Origin: Polychytrium aggregatum
Taxonomy: Eukaryota > Chytridiomycota > Chytridiomycetes > Polychytriales
DNA: 40,037 nucleotides
Assembly (NCBI RefSeq): GCF_025602895.1
Contig: NW_026516448.1
Location: 1 to 40,037 of the forward strand
Direction: 5' to 3'
Below are positions 21,056 to 32,600 of the stretch, in pieces. Numbering within the stretch: the first letter of the stretch is position 1; every line of letters begins with the position of its first letter. Made by a program: the position numbers and the translations under genes. The notes below the pieces were generated by a model, which was given only the letters and a program-made list of their open reading frames with translations, did no database searches and was not told the origin of the DNA.

Positions 21056-24043
21056 TCAGGACATCATCTCGGTCAATAGCTCGACGCACTTGCCCAAGTC
21101 GCCTCCATACTGTACGACCAGGTCGTGGTTGAGCTCGCGATCGGTAAAGCCCATATCCACAAGCGCATTAACGCGCTTGTTGGTATCGTCGGTCGACAGC
21201 GGATGTGGTGGCGTGGGGGTGTGGAAGGGCGAGTTGGACCACAGTGTCGGCGTAGTTTCATCGAAGACGTCGGTCCGGGCAGGCTGCAAGATCGAGGAGT
21301 TGCTTGTTGTCAAGCTGTCGGTAGATGGGCCCGGATATTGGAATCGAGGCGCAACGATGGGTTCGGATAGGAGTGAGCTCTGTCGAACTGGTCGTCGGTG
21401 GGGCGGTGCAGGGCATGAGGGCTCGTGGGAAGCACCGGCGCCAGAATCGTTATGAGGCCTGCCCGCTGTGGGCACTTGAGTATGTGGCTGCTGCTGTGGT
21501 TGCGGCTGTTGTTGTTGCTGCTGCTTGAGCGAAAGCTGAGCGGTGGGATCGGCCGAGTAAAGATGTGGGTTACATGCCATACCCGGCGTCACCCGTGCGT
21601 CAGAGGCGCTTCCGGAGGGAGTGTCCACCAATCCAGGGATGATATGAATCGGCACGCTGCCCGCATCGCTCTGGGCACGCTGGGCCTCCTCCTCTTTCTG
21701 CTTGATGCGCTGCTCGCGCAAGGCCACCTGGGCGTCTTGGTAAACCTTACGGGCCTGGTTGAGGGCCTCGGAGATGGCTTGGTGGGCATGGAGGGCCGAC
21801 TCGCTGGCCCGCTGGGCCATCTCCAGAGCTTGGATCCGTGCCTGCTCCGAAGCAAGCCTGGCTGTCTCTGCCATAGCGTGCGCTTGAGACGCAATCTGGG
21901 ACTGGCTATCGAAAGATCCGACTCGCTGGAGAATCTCAGCTCGAGTCTCGCTGACTTGCTTGTTGATCACGCCGACGATCTGGTCAGAGAGATTAAAAAG
22001 GTTGGAATGAACCACGAATCGAGTCTGGCGGAACAACAATAGGTATGTACAAATCGAACCAACGATGTAAGCAGCTTGTCCAACGAGGCAATCGCCAAAC
22101 CACCGTCACGACGAGTATCGAATCGACCCGATTTGGGGGGGGGGAAGCCACCAAGCCATTGTGATAGGGACAGACGACTCGAGTAAAACGGCCTTCAGGC
22201 ACTACACGGTCGACAATCCGCTAAATGAAAGGGCAGTCTCCTTGCTCTGGGCTGTGTTTGCGATATCTCACCTGCTCTATCAGCACATTTGCCTGTGCCG
22301 ACAGCTCTGGATGCTGGCTGCAAATTGCGTTTAGATTCTCGGTGAGAATCTTGAAGTTTGCCCCGAGATCGGTAATGGAAGGTCTCTTCGGAATGGCTGG
22401 CACGGAGCTGGGGAGAGGTGGCGCGGCCGCAGTGTTGGAGCCAAGGGCTTGTTCGCTGACGGAGGCATCCCCTGGAGCTTCGGATTCGAGGTCGTTGATG
22501 TCCTGCATCAGAACATCGACTTGCTCGGCGGCTTTGACCTGCGCTATTTCACTCGCGGTCATGCGTGACTTGGATGGAGCCGAGCTCGGAGGCTTGCCGT
22601 AGGCAAGGGGTGTGAAGGCCACTGCAGGCTCGGAAGGACCGGCAGGGGGCGTAGTTTCGATGGCTTGTGAAAAGCTGTCTGAGGCTGAGTCGTCTGCGTC
22701 GTGGCCAGTGGAGCCGGCCAGGGGCAGAGTCGGATAGCGGATAGTACCTATGCGCGGGGAGGCTGCGGACGAGACACTTGAGTACTCGTCATCAGAGAAG
22801 ACAGCTGGATAGCGGCGTATGGTTGCCGGTATGTTCACTTGGACATGACTGTCAAAGGGATTGAATGAACTTGCGCTTGGCTTCGCCTCGGATGCGATGG
22901 GAGGTTCCGAGAGCACCGACTCGGTCAAGGGCGGGCCGGAGGTGAATGGGTTACTTGGAATCTGTGATGGCTCGCCAACGACATCGAGGGGCTGGGGGGA
23001 TGGGAGACGAAGGTTAGCAAGCAGCAAGAGCGCTGGGCAGAGCCACCTGGGGTCGCGGGGGGCACGGCAACATACACGATACCTACCGCAACCCTGGGGG
23101 AGTAAATGAAACTCCCCAGGATCTTGTCGTCGAGCTCGGAGCCCCCGACTTCCTGCCAGTCGTCATGCATTGAGCTCGCGGCCATGGACATGAAATCTGT
23201 GGAACGTGGACATGGGGTCAGGGCCGTTGGTGGCAGGAACGGTGGCGCGGAAGGACCACAAGAAACCATGGATGGACGAAGCCAAGCCGGATGGTGTTCG
23301 AGGACACTGGGATCATGAAGAGCGAAGCCGGGGGTCGATGCGGACGTACCGTGAGGGGTCGACTCACTGCGGCCATTGGAGTGCTGCTTCTCTGGGTTCT
23401 GCGACAGGGACTGAGCAAGAGGGTCTGGCTCAGACCCAGCAATGCTGGCACGAGGAACTTCGATGGGAAAGGCCGTTTCGCCTGGGCGGTCCAGCAGCGA
23501 GGAAGGAGTGGGGGACTGCACATTGGAGGGCACAGGGGAAAGCAGAGAGGGTGCGGCGCTGACGACACTCTCATTAACAGCAATATTCAGACGCAGGGTG
23601 GACGAGCCGGTTCGCTTAAGTTGAGCAAGTAGATCCCGCAGCTCGGAATCGGTGTCGAAGGAGATTTCGTCACCATCTTCGTCTTGATAAGTAACGATGA
23701 TAGGCACACTGATCCAGTGTAGCGTGCGAATCTACGGATGAAAGACGCAGATGTGAGGGCGACGGTATCGACGAAGGGCCACCTAAAGGGCCAAGCAGCA
23801 TATCGACGATCAAGCGGCTGGCTCGAGGGTGCGGGGGATGCCGAGCACGAGATGAATCGAGCAAAGGTCGGAGAGAGGCCTTGCATTTAGAGAAGGCTCC
23901 ATAGCACAGAAGGAAAGAATGCCGATATAAAGGGTACGAACCTCGGACTCAAGATCCGCAAAGGACAAAAGATGAGCATCTGGATTGATGTTGAATCGGC
24001 GCAGGGAGGATTGGAAGCGGACTTTGACCGCAATGGGTGCCAT
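21056..24043 (-). CDS. PB1 / LIR-like / coiled-coil / UBA protein, candidate autophagy receptor (p62/NBR1-like)
   Basis: Predicted exons on the minus strand are 24043-23942, 23731-23350, 23196-23087, 22991-22272 and 22024-21056 (760 aa, phases consistent). Residues 1-82 form a PB1 domain with a basic cluster (VKVRF, RRF) and the acidic OPCA loop (YQDEDGDEI). DDWQEV (173-178) is a textbook Atg8-binding LIR (aromatic-x-x-aliphatic after acids), and DEYSSV (266-271) is a second candidate. Residues ~465-560 are Ala/Gln/Glu-rich and predicted coiled coil. The last ~42 residues are a UBA domain (VDMGFTDRELN). This order matches ubiquitin-dependent autophagy receptors, but no ZZ zinc finger or FW domain is visible. 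It converges on MOT1. The receptor role is inferred from architecture only. Confidence 0.9.
23147..23164 (-). other. candidate LIR (Atg8-interacting) motif DDWQEV
   Basis: Codes D-D-W-Q-E-V at residues 173-178 of the PB1-UBA protein: two acids, Trp, two spacers, Val. This is the strongest form of the W/F/Y-x-x-L/I/V consensus. Confidence 0.6.
23197..23349 (-). other. PB1-UBA intron 2, stop-free and a multiple of three (possible exitron)
   Basis: GTACGT donor, CTGAC-like branch site and TTCCACAG acceptor. It is 153 nt with no in-frame stop, so retention would insert 51 residues between the PB1 half and the LIR without a frameshift. The other introns of this gene are 23732-23941, 22992-23086 and 22025-22271. 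Confidence 0.7.
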
Positions 24044-24617
24044 CTTGGGCAGTGAAGATGTGGAGGCGAGGGACAGAGGTGGATAAGGTCTGCTGGTGCC
24101 GAAACGGCGACGGAGAATCAAGGATGCAGTGAGGAATTTATGAACGAAGGAGGCTGGCGCCGGGTTGGGAAAAAGGAGGGCGACTTGGCGGGGAGACGGC
24201 CGATCATGAGCGGACAGCAGCACTTTTAAGCGAAGGAGGCGCCAAGAAATCAGCGCTCCACCACGGCACAGAACGGTTCCGTGTCCACGTGGGGATACCA
24301 AGAAAGGCGCAGCCAGGGAACGATGAAGACGCTGGGGTGACGGAAGCAACAGAGAAAGAGAGCGCAGGGAGAGCGCGGGAGATCGGGCGGATGTTATCGA
24401 TGGGATTCGGGCGGATGCATGAGAAAACGGCTTTCGATATATGGGGGAGGCGTCGATCGATTCGGGGAACGAGTGTTCATCGCGACTGACCGAGTATGGA
24501 GAGAAGGGGAGATTTACTGCTGAAGTGTTCCGAGTGAAGAGAGGACAGGATAAGAGCGGGTGATTCGGTCTGTGCTGACACAGTACGAAGCATGGGTCAG
24601 AAACGAAGCGAAGCGAA
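24044..24617. other. upstream region of the PB1-UBA gene
   Basis: Unique spacer DNA between the gene start and the right-arm boundary. Open frames here are extensions of the first exon frame and show no domain. I see no confident TATA box. Confidence 0.5.
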
Positions 24618-24868
24618 GGCCACAATATAACGGGCATTGGCGTTTGCGGGTTGAGGCGATGGGGCTCGTACCGGCAATCGGGAGGATATCAATTGCGCAG
24701 AGGGTATTTGTAACGCAGAGAATGTGAAATATGCAGAGGATATGGATTGTGCAGCGAGGATGAGGCCCGGGCAGCGGTGCAGCAATCGGACAATGACCCC
24801 TCCAAGGAATCACACTCCCCAGCCGCCCAGTTGCGCACACTATGGCGCTGCAAATATCGCCATCAACA

Positions 24869-24950
24869 GACGCCGTGTCCGAGCGGTTATGGAGCTTGAC
24901 TAGAAATCAAGTAGGCTTTGCCTGCGCAGGTTCGAGTCCTGCCGGCGTCG
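24869..24950 (+). tRNA. tRNA-Ser (AGA), right arm
   Basis: Mirror of 11525-11606, same 82-nt sequence with anticodon loop CTAGAAA and long variable arm. It starts 251 bp from the spacer junction and is followed after 42 nt by tRNA-Pro. Confidence 0.97.
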
Positions 24951-24992
24951 GTGGGGCTGCAGCGACCCAACATCGCAGCAGCGTCTCTCTCT

Positions 24993-25064
24993 GGCTTCTT
25001 GGTACAGTGGTAGCATACTCGCTTAGGGTGCGAGTGGTCCCGGGTTCGATTCCCGGAGAAGCCC
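24993..25064 (+). tRNA. tRNA-Pro (AGG), right arm
   Basis: Mirror of 11411-11482, anticodon loop TTAGGGT. The TTTT that follows at 25065-25068 is the first terminator after the Ser-Pro pair. Confidence 0.97.
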
Positions 25065-25300
25065 TTTTGCTCCACCGCTCTCGGCTCCCGTTGCCGTCAC
25101 GCCCGGATGCTGCCAAGCGTCAGCGGTGGCCAGCCGTGGCTCCATTGCGCTGCGCTGCGTTGTGGTCGATCGTGTCCGCGGCTCGGCGAGATCGATCGTG
25201 CCTTTAATATGGTTTGTTGGCATGTTGCCTTGATGAAGCGTGTCTGGTGTCGTGCCTTGATGTGGTGTCGTGGGTGGTATCTGGATTACGACGATGCTAA

Positions 25301-25373
25301 GCCGCCTTAGCTCATCTGGGAGAGCGTAAGACTGAAGATCTTAAGGCACCCGGTTCGATCCCGGGAGGCGGCA
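25301..25373 (+). tRNA. tRNA-Phe (GAA), copy 2, right arm
   Basis: Mirror of 11102-11174. The downstream TTACTTTTCGTTTT run supplies terminators. Confidence 0.98.
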
Positions 25374-27060
25374 TTTACTTTTCGTTTTCCTCCGCATCGC
25401 TTCTGTTGTTCTGGCCCGATCTGCAACTGCCATTGCCATCGTTATCGTTATCGTTATCGTTATCGTTATCGTTATCGTCATCGTCGTAGTTGGTTCCAGA
25501 GGTGTTCTTCGGCACTGCGTCTGTCTGCTCTGCCCGCTGTCTGCTGCCGCTGGTGCAAGTCCTTTGCCAATGTGGCTGCAATCGCACGTTATTGTCAACG
25601 CCGTCGTTCTCACCATCGCCGCCCATTTCTTTATCTGGTATCATCACCGTTGATCCCCGTTAATCCTTGTCAATTCTTCCTCTACCCTTCGTTGGTCTTT
25701 CGTTGATCCCCGTTGATCCTTGTCGATTCTTCCTCTACCCTTCGTTGGTCCGTCGCTCGCCGCCTCTGTGCTTCAGCCCTCCCGTGGCTCTCCTCTTGTC
25801 GAATTCAGTTCATCGATGCCCAGCGACCGCAACGCCGAAACACCACAGCGCCAATAGACCACCATACTGCGATGGCGCAACACCGATGTACCGCAGCACC
25901 ACGATGTCGCAACGCCTTTGTCTGCGACTGTTGAACATACAATCTCCACTGCCTCTGGACAAACCCGATTATGTCGTGTGCAGCCTGATGCAAATCCAAT
26001 CATGATTGGGTCTCGAATCGTACGTCTGGCTGCTGATCGTGATTGGATTGGATTGGATTGGACTAGATTGGGGATTGGGGATTGGGGGTTTCGATGTGTC
26101 CACCTACCTGAGCACTGTGTTCATCTGAATTGTGTCCGTCTGAATAAAGTGTCCACCTGCAACCCAACGGCGGATACAAAGGTCCTCCCTCATCGAGATG
26201 GCATGAGCACCGAGTCAGGATGCGTTCCTCTCGATCAACTGGATTGCTTCCATGAGCCCGTCCTCTTCGATGGGGTTGGGATATAGAGGCTACAGAGGCA
26301 CACCTTGTCCCCGTGCTCTCCGTACTCTGTCCATGGGACATTGCCCCGAGGCCAGGCTCCAGCAGCTGAGTCCGTCCGCATCCGGGGTCATCGCCCCGAA
26401 CATCCAGTCGCTCTGTTGTCGCGGCTGTCAAGTCGACCGGCCTTGTGGACTGTTGATTTTGGCCAGGGAGCTTGGTGGCCGGGGTCAGCCTCGTTTCTGG
26501 AGAGCGGCAGTGCCAATCTCTTTGTTTCTCTTGAATCTCGCTTCCTTGGTTTCTTCTTTGAGGCAGGGGGCCTCAGTGATAATGTGGCTGCCGAGAGGCT
26601 GTGTTGGACTGTCTGTAATTATGCACACCACTTCCGGACACCCTTCCGCCGTCAGAAAACATCAACACATCAGCACATCAGCACATCAGCACACCAACAC
26701 ATCAACACATCAACACATCAACACATCAATATCTGCATCCCGACCCTGCCTCTGTTTCGAAGCTTCCTCGGTCGCGCCGCTGAGCTTCTCGTGATCAGTC
26801 ACCTGCATCATCTTCATCTCTGATCCCTATTTAAGCCTGCCATCGGCATCCGAGGCTCTTGGTTCCCAGGAACAATCCTACCAACACCCAAGTTCCTCAT
26901 CTCGTCTCTGGTGAGCCATCGCTGGTTCGCCGACTCGCCTGTCGGCTGTTGATGCATCACAGCTCCCGTTTGCACAAGCTTTGAGCAATATCACGCCGAC
27001 CCCACTGACCACCTGGCATCTCTGTCCTTCATTGACGCTCCAGCCTCTCAACTGTCGAAA
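25374..27060. other. right-arm segment without an assigned gene, upstream of the small Gly/Tyr ORF
   Basis: Mirror of 9415-11101. It holds the GATAAC tract (25439-25476), the 53-bp duplication (25648-25752), the CCAAT tandem (26041-26087), the TTGATGTG array (26658-26729) and the candidate TATA box near 26827. Overlapping open frames show no domains. Confidence 0.5.
26658..26729 (-). repeat. 8-bp minisatellite (TTGATGTG)n, right arm
   Basis: Mirror copy of 9746-9817, reading CACATCAA on the plus strand. Confidence 0.95.
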
Positions 27061-27333
27061 ATGGAAATGTACGGCGGCGGATCCTCCAACGGGACCAAAA
27101 AGAGCTACCAGAACGGCTACACCAAGGCCTACACAAATGGCTATTCAGCCGGCTTTGCCCAGGGCTATTCCAATGGCTCTTCCTGTCCGCCCGATGCATA
27201 TAATTCTGGTCGAACTAATGCCGGCTGGGATTCAAACTCGGGTAGATCATCGATCCCAAGCTGCAGCATCCGCGGCTGTGATAACAGCGACTCATCCTCG
27301 AAGGGAAGCCGCAGTGCCCGTGGGAGAAAGTGA
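27061..27333 (+). CDS. small Gly/Ser/Tyr-rich protein (90 aa), right-arm copy
   Basis: Identical in sequence to the left-arm copy at 9142-9414. Upstream, in order, are a CTATTTAAG box (26827-26835), a possible 5'-UTR intron (GTGAGC at about 26910 to CACAG at about 26961) and the CGAAAATGG start. The stop is followed by a GTAAGT site at about 27384, which could be the donor of a 3'-UTR intron or of an alternative transcript. If transcribed, both copies would make the same protein, and expression of the two could not be told apart by sequence. Confidence 0.45.
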   Translation: MEMYGGGSSNGTKKSYQNGYTKAYTNGYSAGFAQGYSNGSSCPPDAYNSGRTNAGWDSNSGRSSIPSCSIRGCDNSDSSSKGSRSARGRK

Positions 27334-27587
27334 TGGCTCATGGGAACCGTGGGAGCCGCGGTCACGCCAAAGGCAGTGTTCAAGTAAGTCACCGGCCCCT
27401 GATTGCGATAGAGTTCACGTTTCGTGGCGCTGCGAGGGTGCCGTCTGAGCCTCAAGTGCCATCTCACGCCATTTGTGACGGCAGTTCCTGTGAAGACAGC
27501 TCCAGAAGGGGCCGAACATCTTTGTTGCGGCATCCATCGGTCTGCTCTCGGCCAACGCTTTGAATGCGCCTGAGCCGCCAAGGCTCG

Positions 27588-27643
27588 ATTTCCTCGACAA
27601 CTCCATTTCCTCGACAACTCCATTTCCTCGACAACTCCATTTC
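27588..27643 (-). repeat. 17-bp tandem repeat, right arm
   Basis: Mirror copy of 8832-8887. Confidence 0.95.
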
Positions 27644-27654
27644 ACCTTTGAAGC

Positions 27655-27726
27655 CTTGAATCCAATCTTGAGACCAATCTTGAGACCAATCTTGAATCCA
27701 ATCTTGAATCCAATCTTGAATCCGAT
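27655..27726 (-). repeat. 12-bp minisatellite (ATTGGATTCAAG)n, right arm
   Basis: Mirror copy of 8749-8820 with the same order of variant units. Confidence 0.95.
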
Positions 27727-28219
27727 TTTGCGCTGGAGGGGGAGCCCGCACTGTCGAGTTTCCCTCAACGGCCCTTTGCCTCCAACACCTGCCGAATCAC
27801 TCTTGTCCTCTGATTGTGCTCGCACAAATGTTCAATGTCTGTGATTGTGGTGGCTTGTTGCCTTTTGATTCTGTGTGGTGGCCACGACCTTTCTTTCTCT
27901 TCCTTTCTTTGTTTTCTTTCGCTCGTGGTCAAAAGTTTTGGAGGGATGTGATGTGGACGACAGCTGCTGTCCGAGCTGTCTCTGTGCCCAATACATCCGC
28001 CACCGTTTGAGGTATGCGCTCAGGGTGCTTCTGGGCTTTGGTGTGCCTCTGTGACTTGGTGTGTCTCGATGTGCCTCTGTGCCTCGGTTTGTCTATGGCT
28101 TCGGGCCGGGAATGTCGAGCCGCGCGCCGCATTGGTTCAGATCATAGATTCCAAATCACATTGGCGTCCTCGGGCCAATGCCAGAGTGCCCGCATATCGA
28201 TTGGCCTCATCGCTGCACC

Positions 28220-28333
28220 GTGTGCGGTGTGCAGTGTGTAGTGTGCAGTGTGCAGTGTGCAGTGTGCAGTGTGCAGTGTGCAGTGTGCAGTGTGCAGTGT
28301 GCAGTGTGCAGTGTGCGGTGTGCGGTGTGCGGT
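28220..28333 (-). repeat. 7-bp minisatellite (GCACACT)n, right arm
   Basis: Mirror copy of 8142-8255, reading AGTGTGC on the plus strand. Confidence 0.95.
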
Positions 28334-28470
28334 GTGTATCATACCTATGGCTCCGTCGTGATTGATGACGGCTTTAATATGGTTTGTTTGGCATGTTGCC
28401 TTGATGTGACGTGTTTGGTATGATGGTTGATGTGGTTTCGTGAGTGTCATCTGGATTACGACGATGCTAA

Positions 28471-28543
28471 GCCGCCTTAGCTCATCTGGGAGAGCGTAAG
28501 ACTGAAGATCTTAAGGCACCCGGTTCGATCCCGGGAGGCGGCA
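28471..28543 (+). tRNA. tRNA-Phe (GAA), copy 1, right arm
   Basis: Mirror of 7932-8004, the fourth identical tRNA-Phe in the window. It is followed by TTTGCTTTTGTTTT. Confidence 0.98.
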
Positions 28544-29667
28544 TTTGCTTTTGTTTTCCTCCGCATCGCTTCTGTTGTTCTGGCCCGGTCTGCAACTGCC
28601 ATTGCCATTGTCATTGCCATTGCCGTCTTCGTGGTTGACCCCGAAGGTGTTGTTCGGCTCTACGTCTATCTGCTGCGTCTGTCTGATGCGTCTGTCTGTT
28701 GCATCTATTGCGAATCCTTTGTCAACACCGCCGTTTGTGTCGTCGATGTCTCTCACCGTCTGCGACAATCAGTGTCGATCCCTTTGTCATTCAGACACAC
28801 GGCCTGTAACGGGAGCAGTGCGACTGGCGCAGCGCCATCAGATGCAAATGCAACCTCCCAGCAGCATCGGAGGCCAGCACCATGGCTGCCGGTGTGGGGG
28901 CTCGACTTGGATATGCACTGGATATACACTGGGTATGCACTGGATATACACTGGATATGCACTGGATATGCACTGGATATGTACTGGATATGTACTGGGT
29001 ATGCACTGGATATGCACTGGATTTGACTCCCCACTCGATCCCGCCCACTCGATCCCGCCCACTCGATCCCGCACCCTCGACGGGATCCGTTGTCATCGTC
29101 GCGCGGTGGAGCAACTCCTTGTGATGTGGAACTCGGTATCGGCCGTCTGGCTGGCTCCCAGTATGGGGCGATGGATATTCTTCAAGATCCGGCCTTCAGC
29201 ATCGAGCTGATGTGTTTCTTGTGCCAAGCACTATATTCTGGAGTTGGGAAATATGTGTCGTTTCCATATTCCTTCTCAATTCATGCCAGCAACGCAATTA
29301 CCCATTCCGTGCCGCAGAGCCATGCAACATTCGCAAGGTGATGGCTTCCAGATTGTGTCCCTGAGCCCTCCATGCTTCGAGGCTGACTCTCCATGTCGTT
29401 GCTGCACACCGACCCCGATGTTGGGTTTCTTGGAACACAGGCCGCCTGCGCCACCATTGCCAAACACCAAGGGCTTGTATCTTCGGCCTGCATCTCCAAG
29501 GCCACCCCCTCGCTGGCCACCCTTCCTGGCTGCACTCATCTTGTCCCTGACCTGGCGCCTTCTGACCAAGCTGACTGTCGAGCCCAGTCTTTGATTCGTT
29601 GGTCCTACGTATTCGGGCCCAGGTTTCCCGACCCTCCGTCCCCTTCTGGCTCGATTCCGCCGAGCCA
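28544..29667. other. outer right arm and unresolved 5' region of the ABC transporter gene
   Basis: 28544-29113 is repeat arm, including the 12-bp minisatellite. 29114-29667 is unique. Several open frames here contain hydrophobic pieces and could hold one or more 5' exons of the ABCC gene, for example a frame around 29340-29590 with a Trp/Leu-rich segment. I could not find a splice path, so the true N-terminus of the transporter is not defined. Confidence 0.45.
28908..29022 (-). repeat. 12-bp minisatellite (CCAGTGCATATC-type), right arm
   Basis: Mirror copy of 7453-7567 with one unit differing by a single base (28959). Confidence 0.95.
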
Positions 29668-32600
29668 ATGAGCTCCGTCAGCTATACTCTTGCTATCCTC
29701 CAACAGCTCCCCCTGCTGGTGTTCGGCCTCGATGTGGCCATTTCCCACCTCGGCTCTCGTCGACGCTCCCACCGACAGACTTTGGATGGTGGATTCCGGG
29801 GCGTACTGGTCGCCTTTGATTCTCTGCCTCGATTCGTTGCGATGGGCAGCGTCGTAGCGCTTGTCGTGTCGGCGATTTGGCGATTTATGCTCATCGATCC
29901 CCGGTCGTCCCATATGCTCGATCAACTCTCCGCCGCAATGTGGATTCTCTCTTGGGTACGCATCTCTTCGTTTTGGACGCTGGCTTGACAAGGTTGCAGA
30001 TCGGCTGCGGCCACAATTGTCTCGCCGCCGTATCCATATGCCGCCGTATCTCACTGCTTCTTGTTCCTCGAATCCCCAAGATCCTTGCATGGATCTCGTT
30101 GATTCGCCTTCCCAGGGCAACTTCCCACCGTCTCTCGATTGTCAGTCCGGTGCAGATCCTTGCTGTCTTCTCGACGGCGCTGCTTCTGCTCAATATTCAT
30201 GTCTTGCTTTCGGACGGCAAGGCCGTCCCCTCCTGGATCGCTTTCGACCTTGCTCTTTCGCTCGCTGTGGCCCTCTCGGAGTTTCTGATGAGGTTCCGGC
30301 ACTCTCAAGAAGTGTCCCTCCAGCGAGAACATATTCTGCGCGGCCCCAACCGAACAGGGGTACGCCATTGGCCACTCCTCGACCCGCTTGGCCCCATTCG
30401 ATCGATATCATTCGCGCGAAGGGCCTTGCTCCCGTTGCTAGATCCACAATCGTCCAGGTTCCGTGTCAAATGCTAATCTGTTTCCATATCTCTGATTGCC
30501 TGCATAGATTGTTCCGCCTCCCGAAGACGATGCCGATCTATTCGAAATACTGTCGTTTTCGTGGATGGGCAACATCATCAAGCGCGGATCCGTATATCCG
30601 CTCACCAAGGATGACTTTTACGAGCTGATTGCATCCACCCAAGCCCAAAACTCCACCAAGCGTTTCACGGAGGAATTCAAGCCACGCTACGAGCATCTCG
30701 CCACCCAACTGTTTGCCATGGAGTTCCGGAACATCCTCTTCCAGCTCCTCTGCGGGTTCGTCGAAGTTGCTTTGACCTTCAATGGCCCTTTCTGTCTCTA
30801 CCACATCATGGACTACATCCAGAACCCCAGCGGTCGCCCTGTCACTGTTGGATTGTTCTATGTTGTTTTATCCTGGATTTTGAGTGTGCTCTACGCCGTT
30901 TCGGACGGCCAGGTCGGTGAGACTGGCAATCGTCCTCATAAGCATGGCAGCTGAGGAGCGTCCCCTTTCGTCGTGGTGTTGGATTCAAGCGACTCTCCTC
31001 GCACACTCATCATTGTCTATTGTCCCTTTCATTTGCGATCGTGAATCCAGATATATTACACGGCATCAGTCATTCAATACGAGGTTCGCTCGGTGCTTAT
31101 TGCCGAAATCTTCTCAAAGTCTCTAAGGCACGTCCAGTCGTTCAAATCCTCCAACTCCAACTCCAAGGACAATGACGGCTCCTCTGGCAAGATCATCTCG
31201 CTCATGTCCATCGACACCGAGAACGTCGCCAATGCATCAAATGGTATACTGTGAATCAACCTCGTGAATTGCTTTTGGGCGAGTGCCTGCGCTGCTGCTA
31301 AAGCGCCGCCGCCGACAGCTGCATGGCTCTATCCCCGCTCTGACCCGGATACGTCCATCTACTCGGTTTTCTTTACCAGCATTCATGTTTGCCCTCACCT
31401 GCCCGACCCAAATCATCATCACTATCGTGTCGCTGTATTCCTTTTTGGGATGGTCTGCCTTTGCTGGCATCGCTATCATGATCTTTAGCATGCCGATGAC
31501 ATCGATTCTCTCACGCTACATGAATCGCTGGTATGTACTGCAGCCCACACCACCGCTTCAGCTTCATTGCGTTAGTTTGTATATACCATGCATCCCTTAA
31601 GCCAAGAGCGCATGCCGGCGGTCGTCGACTTGCTCAGAGTTGTGACGAGACAGACCGTAGATCTGTTCATATGAATCTCGACAGGCTTCATGCGTCTCGG
31701 CCTGGCTGAAGCACGACCTGTGGCAAACGACTGTTCGCCGATCAAATGTGACGTTCACATTAACCTCGTATGATGTCACTTGGACCTTGTAGCTACGAAA
31801 GTCTTATGGAGGCTACAGATCAGCGTAACGCCTCTACTGTCGAGACGCTTCAGGCCATTCGCATCATCAAGTTCTTTGCTTGGGAGCCTCAGTTCCTCAA
31901 AAAGATCGGCAAAGCGCGGGACAAGGAGTTAGCCTGTCTGATCAAGTCAACGGTCTTGAATGGCTTCTCGGTGATACTCTGGAATCTGGTCCCGATTTTA
32001 GTGGCAATTGCGACGTTCTTTACCTTCACTGTGTTCTCCGGAAGAGAGCTTGATGGTGGGTACTCGGGTTCACTGATCGGCGCAAGCCTAGCAGTGTGCA
32101 CCGATGTGATGCTGTACTTGCTGTGCGTGGCTTCACCGCCGATATGTGTGCAATGGCCTGCAAAGGCATGCTAGCGCTGTCAATCTGTACAGCTACCGAA
32201 GTGCGGACTAGGGCTGGTGGGCCTAAAAAATGACCCAAGCTCGACTCATCCGGTCATCGATCCTGTAGCCAAAACAGCGTTTACCTGCCTGGCTCTGTTC
32301 GGGTTGCTCAACTGGCCGCTGACTGCCTTTCCCGATCGAATTGCTCAGGTACGCATGTCGTGGGGCATCGGATGCGTCGCTCCGCCAGACTGCATTTGCT
32401 TTATTCTCTTCCTTGCTTGTGCTCACGCAGTTATCTGTAGATTCTGTCCCTCCTCGTCTCGGTTCGTCGTATAGAAGCATACTTGAGCGAGCCCGAACTC
32501 GAGCGCTACTCGCTTCATGAATCGCACATTCGCTCAAGCTCCTCCCCCGAGTTCAGCGAAGCTTCGTTCGAGTGGTGTCATACTGATGAAGAGAAGAATG

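Larger units (their letters stand above)
24618..29113 (-). repeat. right arm of the 4.5-kb inverted repeat
   Basis: Reverse complement of 7362-11857. The inner boundary is sharp: GGCC is shared and then the sequences diverge completely. At the outer boundary identity stops at 29113/7362, but a weak match (GTTCCA, then ATCACAAGG) continues for about 20 bases beyond. That pattern could mark the edge of a homogenised tract. All tRNA genes and the small ORF lie here on the plus strand. Confidence 0.97.
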
